Positions 24,845 through 33,385 of a stretch of DNA of 64,000 nucleotides are shown piece by piece; within the stretch, counting starts at the first letter, position 1; every line of letters starts with the position of its first letter. The DNA lies in NCBI GenBank assembly GCA_011390345.1, contig JAABSP010000010.1:1-64000 (forward strand), in the 5' to 3' direction. The notes beneath the pieces are model-generated. The model was given only the letters and a program-made list of their open reading frames with translations. It had not been told where the DNA came from and did not search any database. A program made the translations under genes and the position numbers. The DNA comes from Desulfobacteraceae bacterium (GTDB lineage: Bacteria; Desulfobacterota; Desulfobacteria; Desulfobacterales; JAABSP01).

Positions 24845-26782
24845 CTACTTCTTGTCCTCGTTCACCTCTTCGAAATCGGCATCCACCACATCCTCATCCG
24901 CAGAAGATTTGCCGCCCGATGAACCGCCGCCGGCCTCGCCCCCCGGCTCTCCTCCCGATCCCGCCTGCTGATCCCCCGAGGCCTGCTGGTACATGGCCTC
25001 AGCCAGCTTATGGGATGTCTGGGTCAACTCTTCGCTCAACCGATTGATCTCCTCCGGGTCATCCCCGTCCATGGCAGTTTTCAGACGGGAGATCGCCTCC
25101 TCCACATTGCTTCGGGTCGCGCTGTCGATCTTATCCCCCAGATCCCGCATCGATTTTTCAGTCTGGTAGATCAGCGAGTCGGCATTGTTTCTCGCCTCGA
25201 TCATATCCCGCTTCCTCCGGTCCTCTTCGGCATGAGACTCGGCATCCTTCACGAGCCGGTCGATCTCCTCCTTGGAGAGACCGCTGGAGGCGGTGATCCG
25301 GATCGATTGTTCCTTGCCGGTGGCCGTGTCCTTGGCAGAAACATTGACGATGCCGTTGGCGTCGATGTCAAAGGTCACCTCGATCTGCGGAACGCCTCTC
25401 GGCGCCGGGGGAATACCCACCAGTTCGAATCGACCCAGGGTCTTGTTGTCGCCCGCCATCTCCCGCTCGCCCTGGAGAACATGGATGGAGACCGCAGGCT
25501 GATTGTCCGCAGCCGTGGAAAAGACCTGGCTCTTCCTTGTGGGAATGGTGGTATTCTTCTCGATGAGCTTAGTCATGACGCCGCCCAGGGTCTCGATGCC
25601 CAGAGAGAGCGGAGTCACATCCAGCAGCAGCACATCCTTGACATCTCCTTTAAGTACGCCGCCCTGAATGGCCGCGCCGATGGCCACCACCTCGTCCGGG
25701 TTGACGCCCTTGTGGGGCTCTTTTTCAAAGATCTTCCGCACCCGCTCCTGCACCGCAGGCATCCGGGTCATCCCGCCCACCAGGATCACCTCGTTGATCT
25801 CACTGGCGGCAAGCCCCGCATCCTTCATGGCCATCCGGCAAGGGCCTTCGAGATTGTCCAGCAGATCGCTCACCAGAGATTCGAGCTTTGCCCGGCTGAT
25901 CTTGATGTTGAGATGCTTGGGGCCGCTGGCATCTGCCGTGATAAAGGGAAGATTGATATCGGTCTCCCGGGAGCTGGAGAGTTCCATCTTGGCCTTTTCG
26001 GCCGCCTCCTTGAGACGCTGCAGGGCCATTTTGTCGTTTCTCAGATCTATGCCCTGATCCTTTTTGAACTCATCGGCCAGAAAGTCGATGATCCGAAGGT
26101 CGAAATCCTCGCCGCCGAGATGGGTGTCGCCGTTGGTGGCCTTGACCTCGAAGACCCCTTCACCGATCTCCAGAATCGAGATGTCGAATGTTCCGCCCCC
26201 CAGATCGAAGACCGCAATCTTCTCTTCGCTCTTCCTGTCCAGACCGTAGGCCAGCGAGGCCGCGGTCGGCTCATTGATGATCCGCAGCACGTTTAAACCC
26301 GCGATTTTGCCCGCATCCTTCGTGGCCTGCCGCTGGCTGTCATCGAAATATGCCGGAACGGTTATCACCGCATCCGTGACATTCTCTCCGAGATACTCCT
26401 CGGCCGTATGTTTGATGTTGGCCAGAATAAAAGAGGAGACCTCGGCCGGGCTGTACTGTTTGCTCCGGATGCTTATCCGGATATCGCCATTGGATGCCTC
26501 TTCAATTTTATAGGGGAGGATCTTGGCATCTTTCTGCACCTCGGGAGAGGAGAATTTCCGGCCGATCAGCCGTTTGACGCCAAAGACCGTGTTCTCGGGA
26601 TTGGTGATGGCCTGCCGTTTGGCGATCTGCCCCACCAGCCGCTCACCGCTTTCCGATACCGCGACACTGGAAGGGGTGGTCCGCCCCCCTTCCGGGTTGG
26701 TGATCACCTTTGCTTCACTGCCCTCCATCACAGCGACGCAAGAGTTTGTCGTGCCGAGATCTATACCGATTACCTTACCCAT
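24845..26782 (-). CDS. dnaK: Chaperone DnaK (Hsp70)
   Basis: ATP-driven Hsp70 chaperone. The 645 residues include the phosphate-binding start [53 protein letters not shown], the [13 protein letters not shown] loop, [11 protein letters not shown], and the interdomain linker [19 protein letters not shown]. The substrate-binding domain is followed by a Gly/Ser-rich tail and an acidic C-terminus ([12 protein letters not shown]). It follows grpE by 57 bp. No dnaJ or hrcA is present in the window. Confidence 0.98.
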   Translation of the reverse strand: MGKVIGIDLGTTNSCVAVMEGSEAKVITNPEGGRTTPSSVAVSESGERLVGQIAKRQAITNPENTVFGVKRLIGRKFSSPEVQKDAKILPYKIEEASNGDIRISIRSKQYSPAEVSSFILANIKHTAEEYLGENVTDAVITVPAYFDDSQRQATKDAGKIAGLNVLRIINEPTAASLAYGLDRKSEEKIAVFDLGGGTFDISILEIGEGVFEVKATNGDTHLGGEDFDLRIIDFLADEFKKDQGIDLRNDKMALQRLKEAAEKAKMELSSSRETDINLPFITADASGPKHLNIKISRAKLESLVSDLLDNLEGPCRMAMKDAGLAASEINEVILVGGMTRMPAVQERVRKIFEKEPHKGVNPDEVVAIGAAIQGGVLKGDVKDVLLLDVTPLSLGIETLGGVMTKLIEKNTTIPTRKSQVFSTAADNQPAVSIHVLQGEREMAGDNKTLGRFELVGIPPAPRGVPQIEVTFDIDANGIVNVSAKDTATGKEQSIRITASSGLSKEEIDRLVKDAESHAEEDRRKRDMIEARNNADSLIYQTEKSMRDLGDKIDSATRSNVEEAISRLKTAMDGDDPEEINRLSEELTQTSHKLAEAMYQQASGDQQAGSGGEPGGEAGGGSSGGKSSADEDVVDADFEEVNEDKK

Positions 26783-26839
26783 TGCATTCCTCCTTGATCC
26801 TCAATAATCCTTGAATTATTTCTTCGCCTTCGCTGTTTT

Positions 26840-27520
26840 CTAAGCTTTACCACTCGATACGACAACCATGGACGGCCGCAGCAGCCTGTCATGGAGCAGA
26901 TACCCCTTTTGAAATTCCCGCGCGACCGTATTCTCCGGATATTGATCCGAAGGCTCCTGCATCGCTGCCTCGTGAAAGTTGGGATCAAAGGGTTTTCCAA
27001 CAGAATCGATCGACTTTACACCGAATTTTTCCAGCACCTTGAGCAGTTCCTTCCGGGTCAGCTCCACCCCTTCCAATATGCAACTGCTTCCGCTCTTCTC
27101 CTCCCCTGAGGATTGGATCGCCAGTTCCAGATTATCCATCACCGGCAGAAGCGCCTTGAGAAGGGATTCGTTTGCATATTTCCGGAAGCTGTCCGTCTCC
27201 CGTGCCGAACGCTTCTTGTAGTTTTCGAACTCGGCCGATACGCGCAGAAGACGATCCTGCAAGGATTTCGTCTCCTCCTGAGCCGCCTTCAGCCGCTCTT
27301 CGACGGCATTGACCGCATCTGGCTGTTCCACCTCCGGTTGAGGGTCCTGCGGTATACCATCATCATCCTTTGCTTCGTTTTTGGGCGCATCCGGTACAGC
27401 TTCAGGTGTCTCTGTTTTCAGGTCTTTTTTCTCCTGATCCGCCTTTTCCTCGGTCATGCCGGCATCAGGATTCACCTCGGCCTCTTCTTTCCGGCTCTGC
27501 TCTTTCTCTTTGTCCGTCAT
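26840..27520 (-). CDS. grpE: Nucleotide-exchange factor GrpE
   Basis: Releases ADP from DnaK. The 226-residue protein has a long acidic, Lys/Glu-rich N-terminal region (about residues 1-65), a coiled-coil (about 65-115, RLKAAQEETKSLQDRLLRVSAEFENYKKRS), and the beta-domain with GVELTRKELLKVLEKFGV and FDPNFHEAAMQEPSDQYPENTVAREFQKGYLLHDRLLRPSMVVVS, the GrpE signature, here with the usual variations. It is the first gene of the grpE-dnaK unit. Confidence 0.96.
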   Translation of the reverse strand: MTDKEKEQSRKEEAEVNPDAGMTEEKADQEKKDLKTETPEAVPDAPKNEAKDDDGIPQDPQPEVEQPDAVNAVEERLKAAQEETKSLQDRLLRVSAEFENYKKRSARETDSFRKYANESLLKALLPVMDNLELAIQSSGEEKSGSSCILEGVELTRKELLKVLEKFGVKSIDSVGKPFDPNFHEAAMQEPSDQYPENTVAREFQKGYLLHDRLLRPSMVVVSSGKA

Positions 27521-27615
27521 CAGTCGATACGCTCTCCAGGTTCGATTAAAAATTTTACGGTCCTTTATCCTTAAATCTCTTATTTTAATTGAAAAATCAG
27601 CAAGAATAGAAAAGC

Positions 27616-27629
27616 ACTGCTAAAGCAGT
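27616..27629 (-). promoter_or_regulatory. Palindrome in the grpE-dnaK leader
   Basis: ACTGCTAAAGCAGT is a 6-bp inverted repeat with a 2-base centre, lying about 12 bp downstream of the -10 box of the grpE promoter. It is not the CIRCE element bound by HrcA. It could be an operator for another heat-shock regulator. Confidence 0.4.
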
Positions 27630-27640
27630 ATCCGTAAAAG

Positions 27641-27668
27641 AAAATAATACGATCTGGTAAGTTGTCAA
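27641..27668 (-). promoter_or_regulatory. Promoter of grpE-dnaK
   Basis: TTGACA (27663-27668) and TATTTT (27641-27646) are separated by 16 bp on the minus strand, about 120 bp before the grpE ATG. It resembles a vegetative promoter, not a sigma-32 promoter. Confidence 0.55.
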
Positions 27669-27744
27669 GCAGGCGAATCTTTAGAAAAATGGTCGGTAAT
27701 GAAGGAAGATTGGTTGGATGTAAAATTGGGAAAAAAAGAAGAAA

Positions 27745-28000
27745 CGGTTGTGCACCCCCTGGTCGAATCCGTATCCCGACGGATCAGGACCATATAAATG
27801 ACCGGGATCGATCCGCGACACAGACGCCATCACTTATCGCTGCTTCCTTCCGGATCTGACGAGGTTCGCGAGTGTCTGTTGCACGGCGGCCGGTCAAAAT
27901 GGCCGAAGATCGCCGGGTCTGAATCCTCGAGGGGGATTTCAGCCCCGCATAAGCGGATTTCGGGTTCAGGGCACCGCTAGCTCCCCGCTTAGCACAACCG
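27745..28000 (-). ncRNA. ffs: Large bacterial signal recognition particle RNA (with Alu domain)
   Basis: The RNA of the signal recognition particle, about 256 bases. The S-domain loop is unmistakable: GTCAGATCCGGAAGGAAGCA on the minus strand near 27842-27861. The 5' end carries the Alu-domain sequence GTGCTAAGCGGGGAGCTAGC and GGTGCCCTGAACCCG, which matches the long Bacillus-type scRNA and not the 4.5S RNA of E. coli. The ends pair: CGGTTGTGC (27992-28000) with GCACAACCG (27745-27753). An inner helix TGACCGG/CCGGTCA (27890-27896 with 27799-27805) also forms. A T-rich tract follows the 3' end. Short open frames overlapping it should be ignored. Confidence 0.93.
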
Positions 28001-28007
28001 AACCTTA

Positions 28008-28035
28008 ACTATAATGCATTTGAATTCTTTTTCAA
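28008..28035 (-). promoter_or_regulatory. Promoter of the SRP RNA
   Basis: TTGAAA (28030-28035) and TATAGT (28008-28013), 16 bp apart on the minus strand, place the start of transcription at about 28000-28001, exactly at the 5' end predicted from base pairing of the RNA ends. Confidence 0.75.
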
Positions 28036-28046
28036 GGGTTTTTTTA

Positions 28047-28075
28047 TTGACATCCCGGATGTGAACCGATATTTT
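28047..28075 (+). promoter_or_regulatory. Promoter of the tilS-ftsH-folP operon
   Basis: TTGACA (28047-28052), 17-bp spacer, TATTTT (28070-28075). The predicted transcription start falls at about 28082, next to the tilS ATG at 28083, so the message may be leaderless. It is divergent from the SRP RNA promoter. Confidence 0.6.
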
Positions 28076-28082
28076 TTCGACA

Positions 28083-29504
28083 ATGAGCCCGGACCCACGG
28101 ATAGCGATAGTTGAAGAGACCCTACGATCCCATCAGATGATCTTCCCTTACGACGCGGTGTTGACAGCCGTATCCGGAGGGCCCGATTCCGTAGCTCTTC
28201 TCCACATCCTCCATTCTCTTGCCCCGGCCATTTCCATCCGATTGGGAGTGGCGCATCTCAACCATCAATTGAGAGGCCATGAATCGGAAAGGGATGCATA
28301 CTTTGTCGAATCCCTTGCAAAAAAGCTCGATCTGCCGTATCATGGCGGGAATATGGATGTGGGCGAATATCGAAGATCGCAGAAGCTCTCCTGGGAGGAG
28401 GCGGGGCGACTGCTTCGATATTCCTTTTTTGAAATAACTGCAAAACAATATGGTTACAACAGAATCGCCACAGCACACCATGCCGATGACAATGCGGAAC
28501 TGGTTCTCATGCGCCTGATCCGGGGAAGCGGCCCGGCCGGTTTTTCAGGCATTCCGCCGGTGCGGGAGGGATGGATTATCCGGCCGTTGATCCGGCTCTA
28601 CCGGTCCGATATCATGGAGTACCTGAAGGAAAATGGCCTCGACTATGTCACGGATGCCTCGAATCAGGAGTTGAAATACCTCCGCAATCGCATCCGCCAC
28701 CGGCTCATCCCCGAGTTGTCCAATGATTATAATCCTTCCGTCCGCCGGCATCTCAACCGTTTTGCCGAGATCATTCGGGATGAAGATCATTTTATGGAGG
28801 AGATCATTGACGAGTGGTTCGAAAAAGCGGCAGATCCGGCCGAAAAGGGAGGAACCGCGCTTCGAATCTCCTCTTTAATGCCCCTGCACCGGGCCCTCAT
28901 CCGAAGAATTCTTCGCAGAGCCATAAAAGAGACCAAAGGAGATCTCCGGAAGATCACCTTTGACCATATTCGATCAGCCATGAACCTGTTGCCCGAGACA
29001 TCCGTCGGGAACCATCTGGACATGCCTGACGGCATCGGAATCGATCGGACAAAGGATCATCTCCTGATCACAAAGGGAAAGCCGGAGGAGAGCGATTATG
29101 AATATCGGATCGATATCGATCTTCTTTATCATCATCGCCGTCTCTTTCTTCCCGAAGCAGGGGCTGCGATCCGGTTTTCGATCATCGAATCTTCAGCGGT
29201 TCCTCCTTCCGGGTCAATTGACCGGAATACGGCCTTTTTCGACCTTGAAAAGATCCGCTTCCCCCTGCTGATTCGAAACCGGAGGCCCGGAGATCGTTTT
29301 GCTCCCTTTGGGATGCAGGGCCGCCAGAAGGTCAAAAAATATTTTATCGATCACAAAATCCATCGGGAGGCCAGGGTACGGTGTCCGCTGCTCCTTTCGG
29401 CCAATGGCCAAATCCTCTGGATCGCCGGCCATAGGAGAAGCCGTGAGGCTCCGCTCCGTCCGCACAGCCGAAAAGCCCTCAAAGCCGAACTTTTACTTGC
29501 CTGA
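28083..29504 (+). CDS. tilS: tRNA(Ile)-lysidine synthase
   Basis: Adds lysine to C34 of the CAU-anticodon isoleucine tRNA so that it reads AUA. The 473-residue protein has the ATP-binding PP-loop SGGPDSVALL at about residues 31-40, HLNHQLRGHESERDAYFVE, the family segment WEEAGRLLRYSFFE, and ATAHHADDNAELVLMRLIRGSG. The C-terminal substrate domain includes RNRRPGDRFAPFGMQGRQKVKKYFIDHKI. No ribosome-binding site is visible before the ATG at 28083; the next ATG is at residue 19, still before the PP-loop. It leads a tilS-ftsH-folP unit. Confidence 0.95.
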   Translation: MSPDPRIAIVEETLRSHQMIFPYDAVLTAVSGGPDSVALLHILHSLAPAISIRLGVAHLNHQLRGHESERDAYFVESLAKKLDLPYHGGNMDVGEYRRSQKLSWEEAGRLLRYSFFEITAKQYGYNRIATAHHADDNAELVLMRLIRGSGPAGFSGIPPVREGWIIRPLIRLYRSDIMEYLKENGLDYVTDASNQELKYLRNRIRHRLIPELSNDYNPSVRRHLNRFAEIIRDEDHFMEEIIDEWFEKAADPAEKGGTALRISSLMPLHRALIRRILRRAIKETKGDLRKITFDHIRSAMNLLPETSVGNHLDMPDGIGIDRTKDHLLITKGKPEESDYEYRIDIDLLYHHRRLFLPEAGAAIRFSIIESSAVPPSGSIDRNTAFFDLEKIRFPLLIRNRRPGDRFAPFGMQGRQKVKKYFIDHKIHREARVRCPLLLSANGQILWIAGHRRSREAPLRPHSRKALKAELLLA

Positions 29505-29565
29505 ACCTTCAGAATGGTTAATATTATAATTTGTTCATTCAACCTTTTTCAGGAGGTATTTTCGA

Positions 29566-31443
29566 TTGAATCCGTTTTATAAGAATCTGGCATTATGGCT
29601 CGTCATCACCCTGATGATGATCATGCTCTATAACCTCTTCAACCAGCAGGCTACTCCGGATACGAGCATCAGCTATACGGAATTTCTGAGCATGGTGGAA
29701 AACGACCGGGTCTCGGAGGTGGTGATTCAGGATCAGGAGCTGTTTGTCACGGATGCCAACAACAGCCGCTTCAAGATCTACGCGCCCGAAGACGAGGACC
29801 TGGTCCGAACCCTTCGCAGCAAAGGCGTCTCCATCAAGGCCAAACCACCGGCCGAATCCCCCTGGTTCATCTCGGTACTCGTCTCCTGGTTTCCGATGAT
29901 CGTCCTCATCGGCGTCTGGATCTTCTTCATGCGCCAGATGCAGTCCGGCGGCGGAAAGGCCCTCTCCTTCGGCAAAAGCCGGGCAAGGCTGCTGTCGGAT
30001 CAGGCTGAAAAGGTCACCTTCGAAGATGTCGCGGGGGTGGACGAGGCCAAGGAGGAGCTGGAGGAGATCGTCGAATTTCTGAAAGATCCCAAGAAGTTTA
30101 CCCGTCTGGGGGGCCGGATCCCTAAAGGAGTTCTTCTGATGGGCCCTCCGGGAACCGGAAAGACCCTGCTGGGCAGGGCCATTGCCGGAGAGGCAGGGGT
30201 TCCCTTCTTCAGCATAAGTGGCTCCGACTTTGTGGAGATGTTCGTGGGCGTCGGTGCATCCCGGGTGCGGGATCTCTTCGTCCAGGGGAAAAAAAATGCC
30301 CCCTGCATCATTTTCGTGGATGAGATCGACGCGGTGGGCCGACACCGGGGAGCAGGTCTCGGCGGAGGCCATGACGAGCGGGAGCAGACCCTGAACCAGC
30401 TCCTGGTGGAGATGGACGGTTTCGAGTCCAATGAAGGGGTCATCCTCATCTCGGCCACCAACCGGCCCGACGTTCTCGACCCCGCGCTGATGCGCCCCGG
30501 CAGATTCGACCGCCAGGTGGTGGTCTCCCTTCCGGATGTCCGGGGCCGGGAGATGATTTTGAAGGTGCATATGCGGAAGACCACTGTTGCCGAAGATGTC
30601 AACACCCTGAACCTTGCCAAGGGAACACCCGGTTTTTCGGGCGCGGATCTCGAAAACCTTGTCAACGAAGCTGCGCTCCTCGCGGCCAAGCGGAACAAGG
30701 AGAAGGTGGACACGAAGGACTTCGAGGATGCCAAGGACAAGGTCTATATGGGGCTGGAGCGGAAATCCAAGGTCATCTCCGAAGAGGACAAGAAGATCAC
30801 CGCATACCACGAGGGGGGCCATGCACTGGTGGCCCGATTCCTGCCGGAGACGGATGCGGTCAACAAGATCACCATCATTCCCCGGGGCCGCGCGGCCGGC
30901 GTCACCTGGTTCCTGCCGGAAGAGCGGGATTTCAAGTTCAAGGATCAGTTGCAAAGCGAGCTTTCGGTTGCCTTCGGCGGGAGAATTGCCGAGGAGATCA
31001 TCTTCGGAAGGATCAGCACCGGTGCTGCCAATGATATCAAGCAGGCAACGAACATCGCCCAGCGGATGGTGCGCTCCTGGGGCATGAGCGAGGAACTGGG
31101 GCCCCTTTCCTATGCCAAGGGGGAGGAGCAGATCTTTTTGGGCCGTGAGATATCACAGCAGCGGGATTATTCCGAGGAGACCGCCAGGAAGATCGATGAG
31201 GAAATCAACAAGCTGGTGAAAAACTCCTATCAAAAGGCCAAAAAGGTTCTCCAGGAGAATCTGGATATCCTTCACAAGCTGACGGAGCTGCTTCTGGAAA
31301 AAGAGACCGTGCTGGGTGCGGAGCTGGATGAACTGATCCATACCATGCGGCCCGGAATCAGACTTCCCTCGGCCAAACCCTCGGAAGAAGCCCCAGAGCC
31401 TGAACAGGAGCCTGAAGAGGATGCGGATCTGAAATCGAAATAA
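29566..31443 (+). CDS. ftsH: ATP-dependent zinc metalloprotease FtsH
   Basis: Membrane-anchored AAA+ protease that degrades unstable and membrane proteins. The frame starts with TTG at 29566, nine bases after a perfect AGGAGG; 625 residues. Transmembrane helices lie at about 7-24 and 103-121 with a periplasmic domain between. The AAA module has Walker A GPPGTGKT (193-200), Walker B IIFVDEID (248-255) and [21 protein letters not shown]. The zinc site HEGGH (415-419) has Gly where HEAGH is usual; the HExxH ligands are intact. A Pro/Glu-rich tail ends the protein. Confidence 0.97.
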   Translation: MNPFYKNLALWLVITLMMIMLYNLFNQQATPDTSISYTEFLSMVENDRVSEVVIQDQELFVTDANNSRFKIYAPEDEDLVRTLRSKGVSIKAKPPAESPWFISVLVSWFPMIVLIGVWIFFMRQMQSGGGKALSFGKSRARLLSDQAEKVTFEDVAGVDEAKEELEEIVEFLKDPKKFTRLGGRIPKGVLLMGPPGTGKTLLGRAIAGEAGVPFFSISGSDFVEMFVGVGASRVRDLFVQGKKNAPCIIFVDEIDAVGRHRGAGLGGGHDEREQTLNQLLVEMDGFESNEGVILISATNRPDVLDPALMRPGRFDRQVVVSLPDVRGREMILKVHMRKTTVAEDVNTLNLAKGTPGFSGADLENLVNEAALLAAKRNKEKVDTKDFEDAKDKVYMGLERKSKVISEEDKKITAYHEGGHALVARFLPETDAVNKITIIPRGRAAGVTWFLPEERDFKFKDQLQSELSVAFGGRIAEEIIFGRISTGAANDIKQATNIAQRMVRSWGMSEELGPLSYAKGEEQIFLGREISQQRDYSEETARKIDEEINKLVKNSYQKAKKVLQENLDILHKLTELLLEKETVLGAELDELIHTMRPGIRLPSAKPSEEAPEPEQEPEEDADLKSK

Positions 31444-31463
31444 AAAGAGAAACGACCACTCCC

Positions 31464-32339
31464 ATGCGAACGCTGTTTCGAATCGAATGGAAGGATCATC
31501 TGCTGGAATTGGGCAGACGCACCTGCGTGATGGGGATCTTGAATGTCACCCCCGACTCCTTTTCGGACGGGGGGCATTTTTTTGATCATGGCATGGCCCT
31601 GGCGCACTGTGAAGAAATGGTTGAACAAGGGGCGGATATTATTGACATCGGCGGAGAATCGACCCGCCCCTTTGCCGAATCCGTAGATGCGGAGGAGGAG
31701 ACCCGAAGGGTCGTACCGGTCATTGAAAAACTGGCGCCCCGGATAAAAGTACCCATTTCCATCGATACCTTCAAATCGACAGTGGCCCGTCGCGCCATCG
31801 ATGCAGGCGCATCCATCATCAATGATATCACTGCCCTCGACGGAGACCCGGATATGGGAGCCGTGGCCGCGCATTATGATGTTCCTCTGATCCTAATGCA
31901 TATGAAGGGCACGCCTCGAACCATGCAGATCGAACCGGTCTATGAGAACCTGATGGGGGAGATCTGTACCTTTCTAGAACATGCCCTGCAGCGCGCAAGA
32001 GCAGCGGGCATCTCCGATTCAAAACTGATTGTCGATCCCGGTATCGGATTTGGAAAAAATCTTTCTCATAACCTGGAATTAATTGCAAGGCTTCATGAAT
32101 TCAATGGCCTTGGCGTACCGATTCTCATCGGATCATCACGAAAGGCTTTTATCCGAAAAATCCTGACACAGAAAAGAAATATGGAAATGTCGCCGGATCG
32201 GCCCGAAGTGGAGATCGGTTCCCAGGCGGTTGTCGCCGCATCGATTCTGAACGGCGCACATATGGTGCGTGTCCACAATGTTGCCAATACACGATCGACA
32301 GCAGATATCATTGATGAGATTCTGGCACAACAAGCATAA
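31464..32339 (+). CDS. folP: Dihydropteroate synthase
   Basis: Condenses the pterin pyrophosphate with p-aminobenzoate in folate synthesis. The 291 residues contain GILNVTPDSFSDGG (about 24-37), IIDIGGESTRP, ISIDTFKSTVA, INDITAL, LMHMKGTPRTMQ, DPGIGFGKN and a C-terminal RVHNV. p-Aminobenzoate derives from chorismate, made by the aromatic operon in this window. The gene follows ftsH by 20 bp, a common arrangement. Confidence 0.97.
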   Translation: MRTLFRIEWKDHLLELGRRTCVMGILNVTPDSFSDGGHFFDHGMALAHCEEMVEQGADIIDIGGESTRPFAESVDAEEETRRVVPVIEKLAPRIKVPISIDTFKSTVARRAIDAGASIINDITALDGDPDMGAVAAHYDVPLILMHMKGTPRTMQIEPVYENLMGEICTFLEHALQRARAAGISDSKLIVDPGIGFGKNLSHNLELIARLHEFNGLGVPILIGSSRKAFIRKILTQKRNMEMSPDRPEVEIGSQAVVAASILNGAHMVRVHNVANTRSTADIIDEILAQQA

Positions 32340-32358
32340 TGGATTAGAGGGAAAATTC

Positions 32359-33129
32359 ATGCAGAGCAAAGTATGGAAGGCCATTGCAGTCATATTGCTT
32401 CTTTCAGCAGCCCTTATTTCCTGTGCAGGGAAAAAAAAAGAAGCCTTGCAAGGACAGGCGGAAGCCTCTATAAATCTTGGAGAAGCCTATATGAATCAGG
32501 GGAATTTTACAGCCGCTTTGCGGGAGTTTTTAAAGGCGGAAAAACTGCATTCGGAAGATTCATACCTGCACAATAACCTTGGGATTGTGTATATGGCAAA
32601 AGGCAAGCTGGATATAGCCATCGAGCACTTCAAACGATCTCTGGAGCTGGATCCTTCCTATTCTCAGGCAAGAAACAATCTCGGGACCACCTATCTTGTA
32701 AAAGAAGAATGGGATGCCGCCATTGAAACCTTTGAACAGGTCGCCGAGGACATATTGTATCCAACCCCTCATTATCCCCTTACTAATATGGGGTTTGCCT
32801 ACTACAATAAAGGTGAGTATGAGAAATCGGAAAAATATTATAAAGAAGCGCTCGATCTTCGTCCGGATTTTGTCATCGCCTTAAAGGGATTGGCTCGAAC
32901 CTACATAACAATGGCAAGATATGCGGAAGCGATCAATAAACTGGATGCGGCCATTCAAAAATCCCCGAAAAATCCCTCCCTTCATCTCGATCTCGGGAAA
33001 GCATACCTGAAGATCAATAATCGCCTGAAAGCAGTTGAAAGCTTTAAAACGGCAATTGCGCTTGCCCCGGATTCGGAGATTGCAACAGAGGCTGAAAAGG
33101 AGATACTGCAGGTAAGGAATCAGCGGTAA
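32359..33129 (+). CDS. TPR lipoprotein resembling PilF/PilW
   Basis: The ATG at 32359 starts a lipoprotein signal (MQSKVWKAIAVILLLSAALISCAGK; lipobox Cys at about 22). An earlier in-frame ATG lies inside folP and lacks a signal. About six tetratricopeptide repeats follow, such as SYLHNNLGIVYMAKGKLDIAIEHFKRSLELDP. The pattern of a lipoprotein with TPRs and a YYNKGEYEKSEKYYKEALDLRPDF stretch resembles PilF/PilW, which stabilises type IV pilus secretins. Pilus genes lie nearby on the other strand, but a general scaffold role is also possible. AT content rises slightly here. Confidence 0.7.
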   Translation: MQSKVWKAIAVILLLSAALISCAGKKKEALQGQAEASINLGEAYMNQGNFTAALREFLKAEKLHSEDSYLHNNLGIVYMAKGKLDIAIEHFKRSLELDPSYSQARNNLGTTYLVKEEWDAAIETFEQVAEDILYPTPHYPLTNMGFAYYNKGEYEKSEKYYKEALDLRPDFVIALKGLARTYITMARYAEAINKLDAAIQKSPKNPSLHLDLGKAYLKINNRLKAVESFKTAIALAPDSEIATEAEKEILQVRNQR

Positions 33130-33315
33130 AAAAACCTCTGCACGCCACCCACAATGCGAGATCAAGAGATGCCCCATTACCTTCGCCTCCTGTCACCTCT
33201 CCCTCATTACCGACTATATCTGATCGATGGATTATGGGATTATTATGGAGAGCGTCGGTTCCTCTGACTCCTGTTTAAGCCAAACAAACCGCAACTAACT
33301 TCTATCATCTTCAGT

Positions 33316-33367
33316 AAAAAAAAGCACCCTCCTCATTTTGCAACCAAAAATCGGAGGGCGCTTTTTT
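33316..33367. terminator. Bidirectional terminator between convergent operons
   Basis: AAAAAAGCACCCTCC pairs with GGAGGGCGCTTTTTT, with one internal mismatch, giving A and T runs on both sides. It can end both the tilS-TPR transcript and the pil-giant lipoprotein transcript. The rest of the 256-bp gap holds nothing that I recognise. Confidence 0.9.
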
Positions 33368-33385
33368 CATCAATTTATCTCGATC

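Noticed and set aside
25010-26296. A 428-codon open frame antisense to dnaK
   Set aside because: Long antisense frames are common opposite dnaK in such sequences; no ribosome-binding site or domain.
27521-27660. A CIRCE heat-shock operator before grpE
   Set aside because: The inverted repeat present, ACTGCTAAAGCAGT, does not match TTAGCACTC-N9-GAGTGCTAA.
27662-27980. Two short plus-strand frames in the gap before tilS
   Set aside because: They lie over the SRP RNA gene or its 3' flank on the opposite strand and have no protein-like features.
27745-28000. A short 4.5S-type SRP RNA ending at 27799-27896
   Set aside because: The inner helix alone would support it, but the Alu-domain sequences, paired outer ends and promoter position support the long form.
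29593-30954. A 453-codon open frame antisense to ftsH
   Set aside because: It lacks motifs and overlaps the AAA+ core of FtsH completely; a shadow frame.
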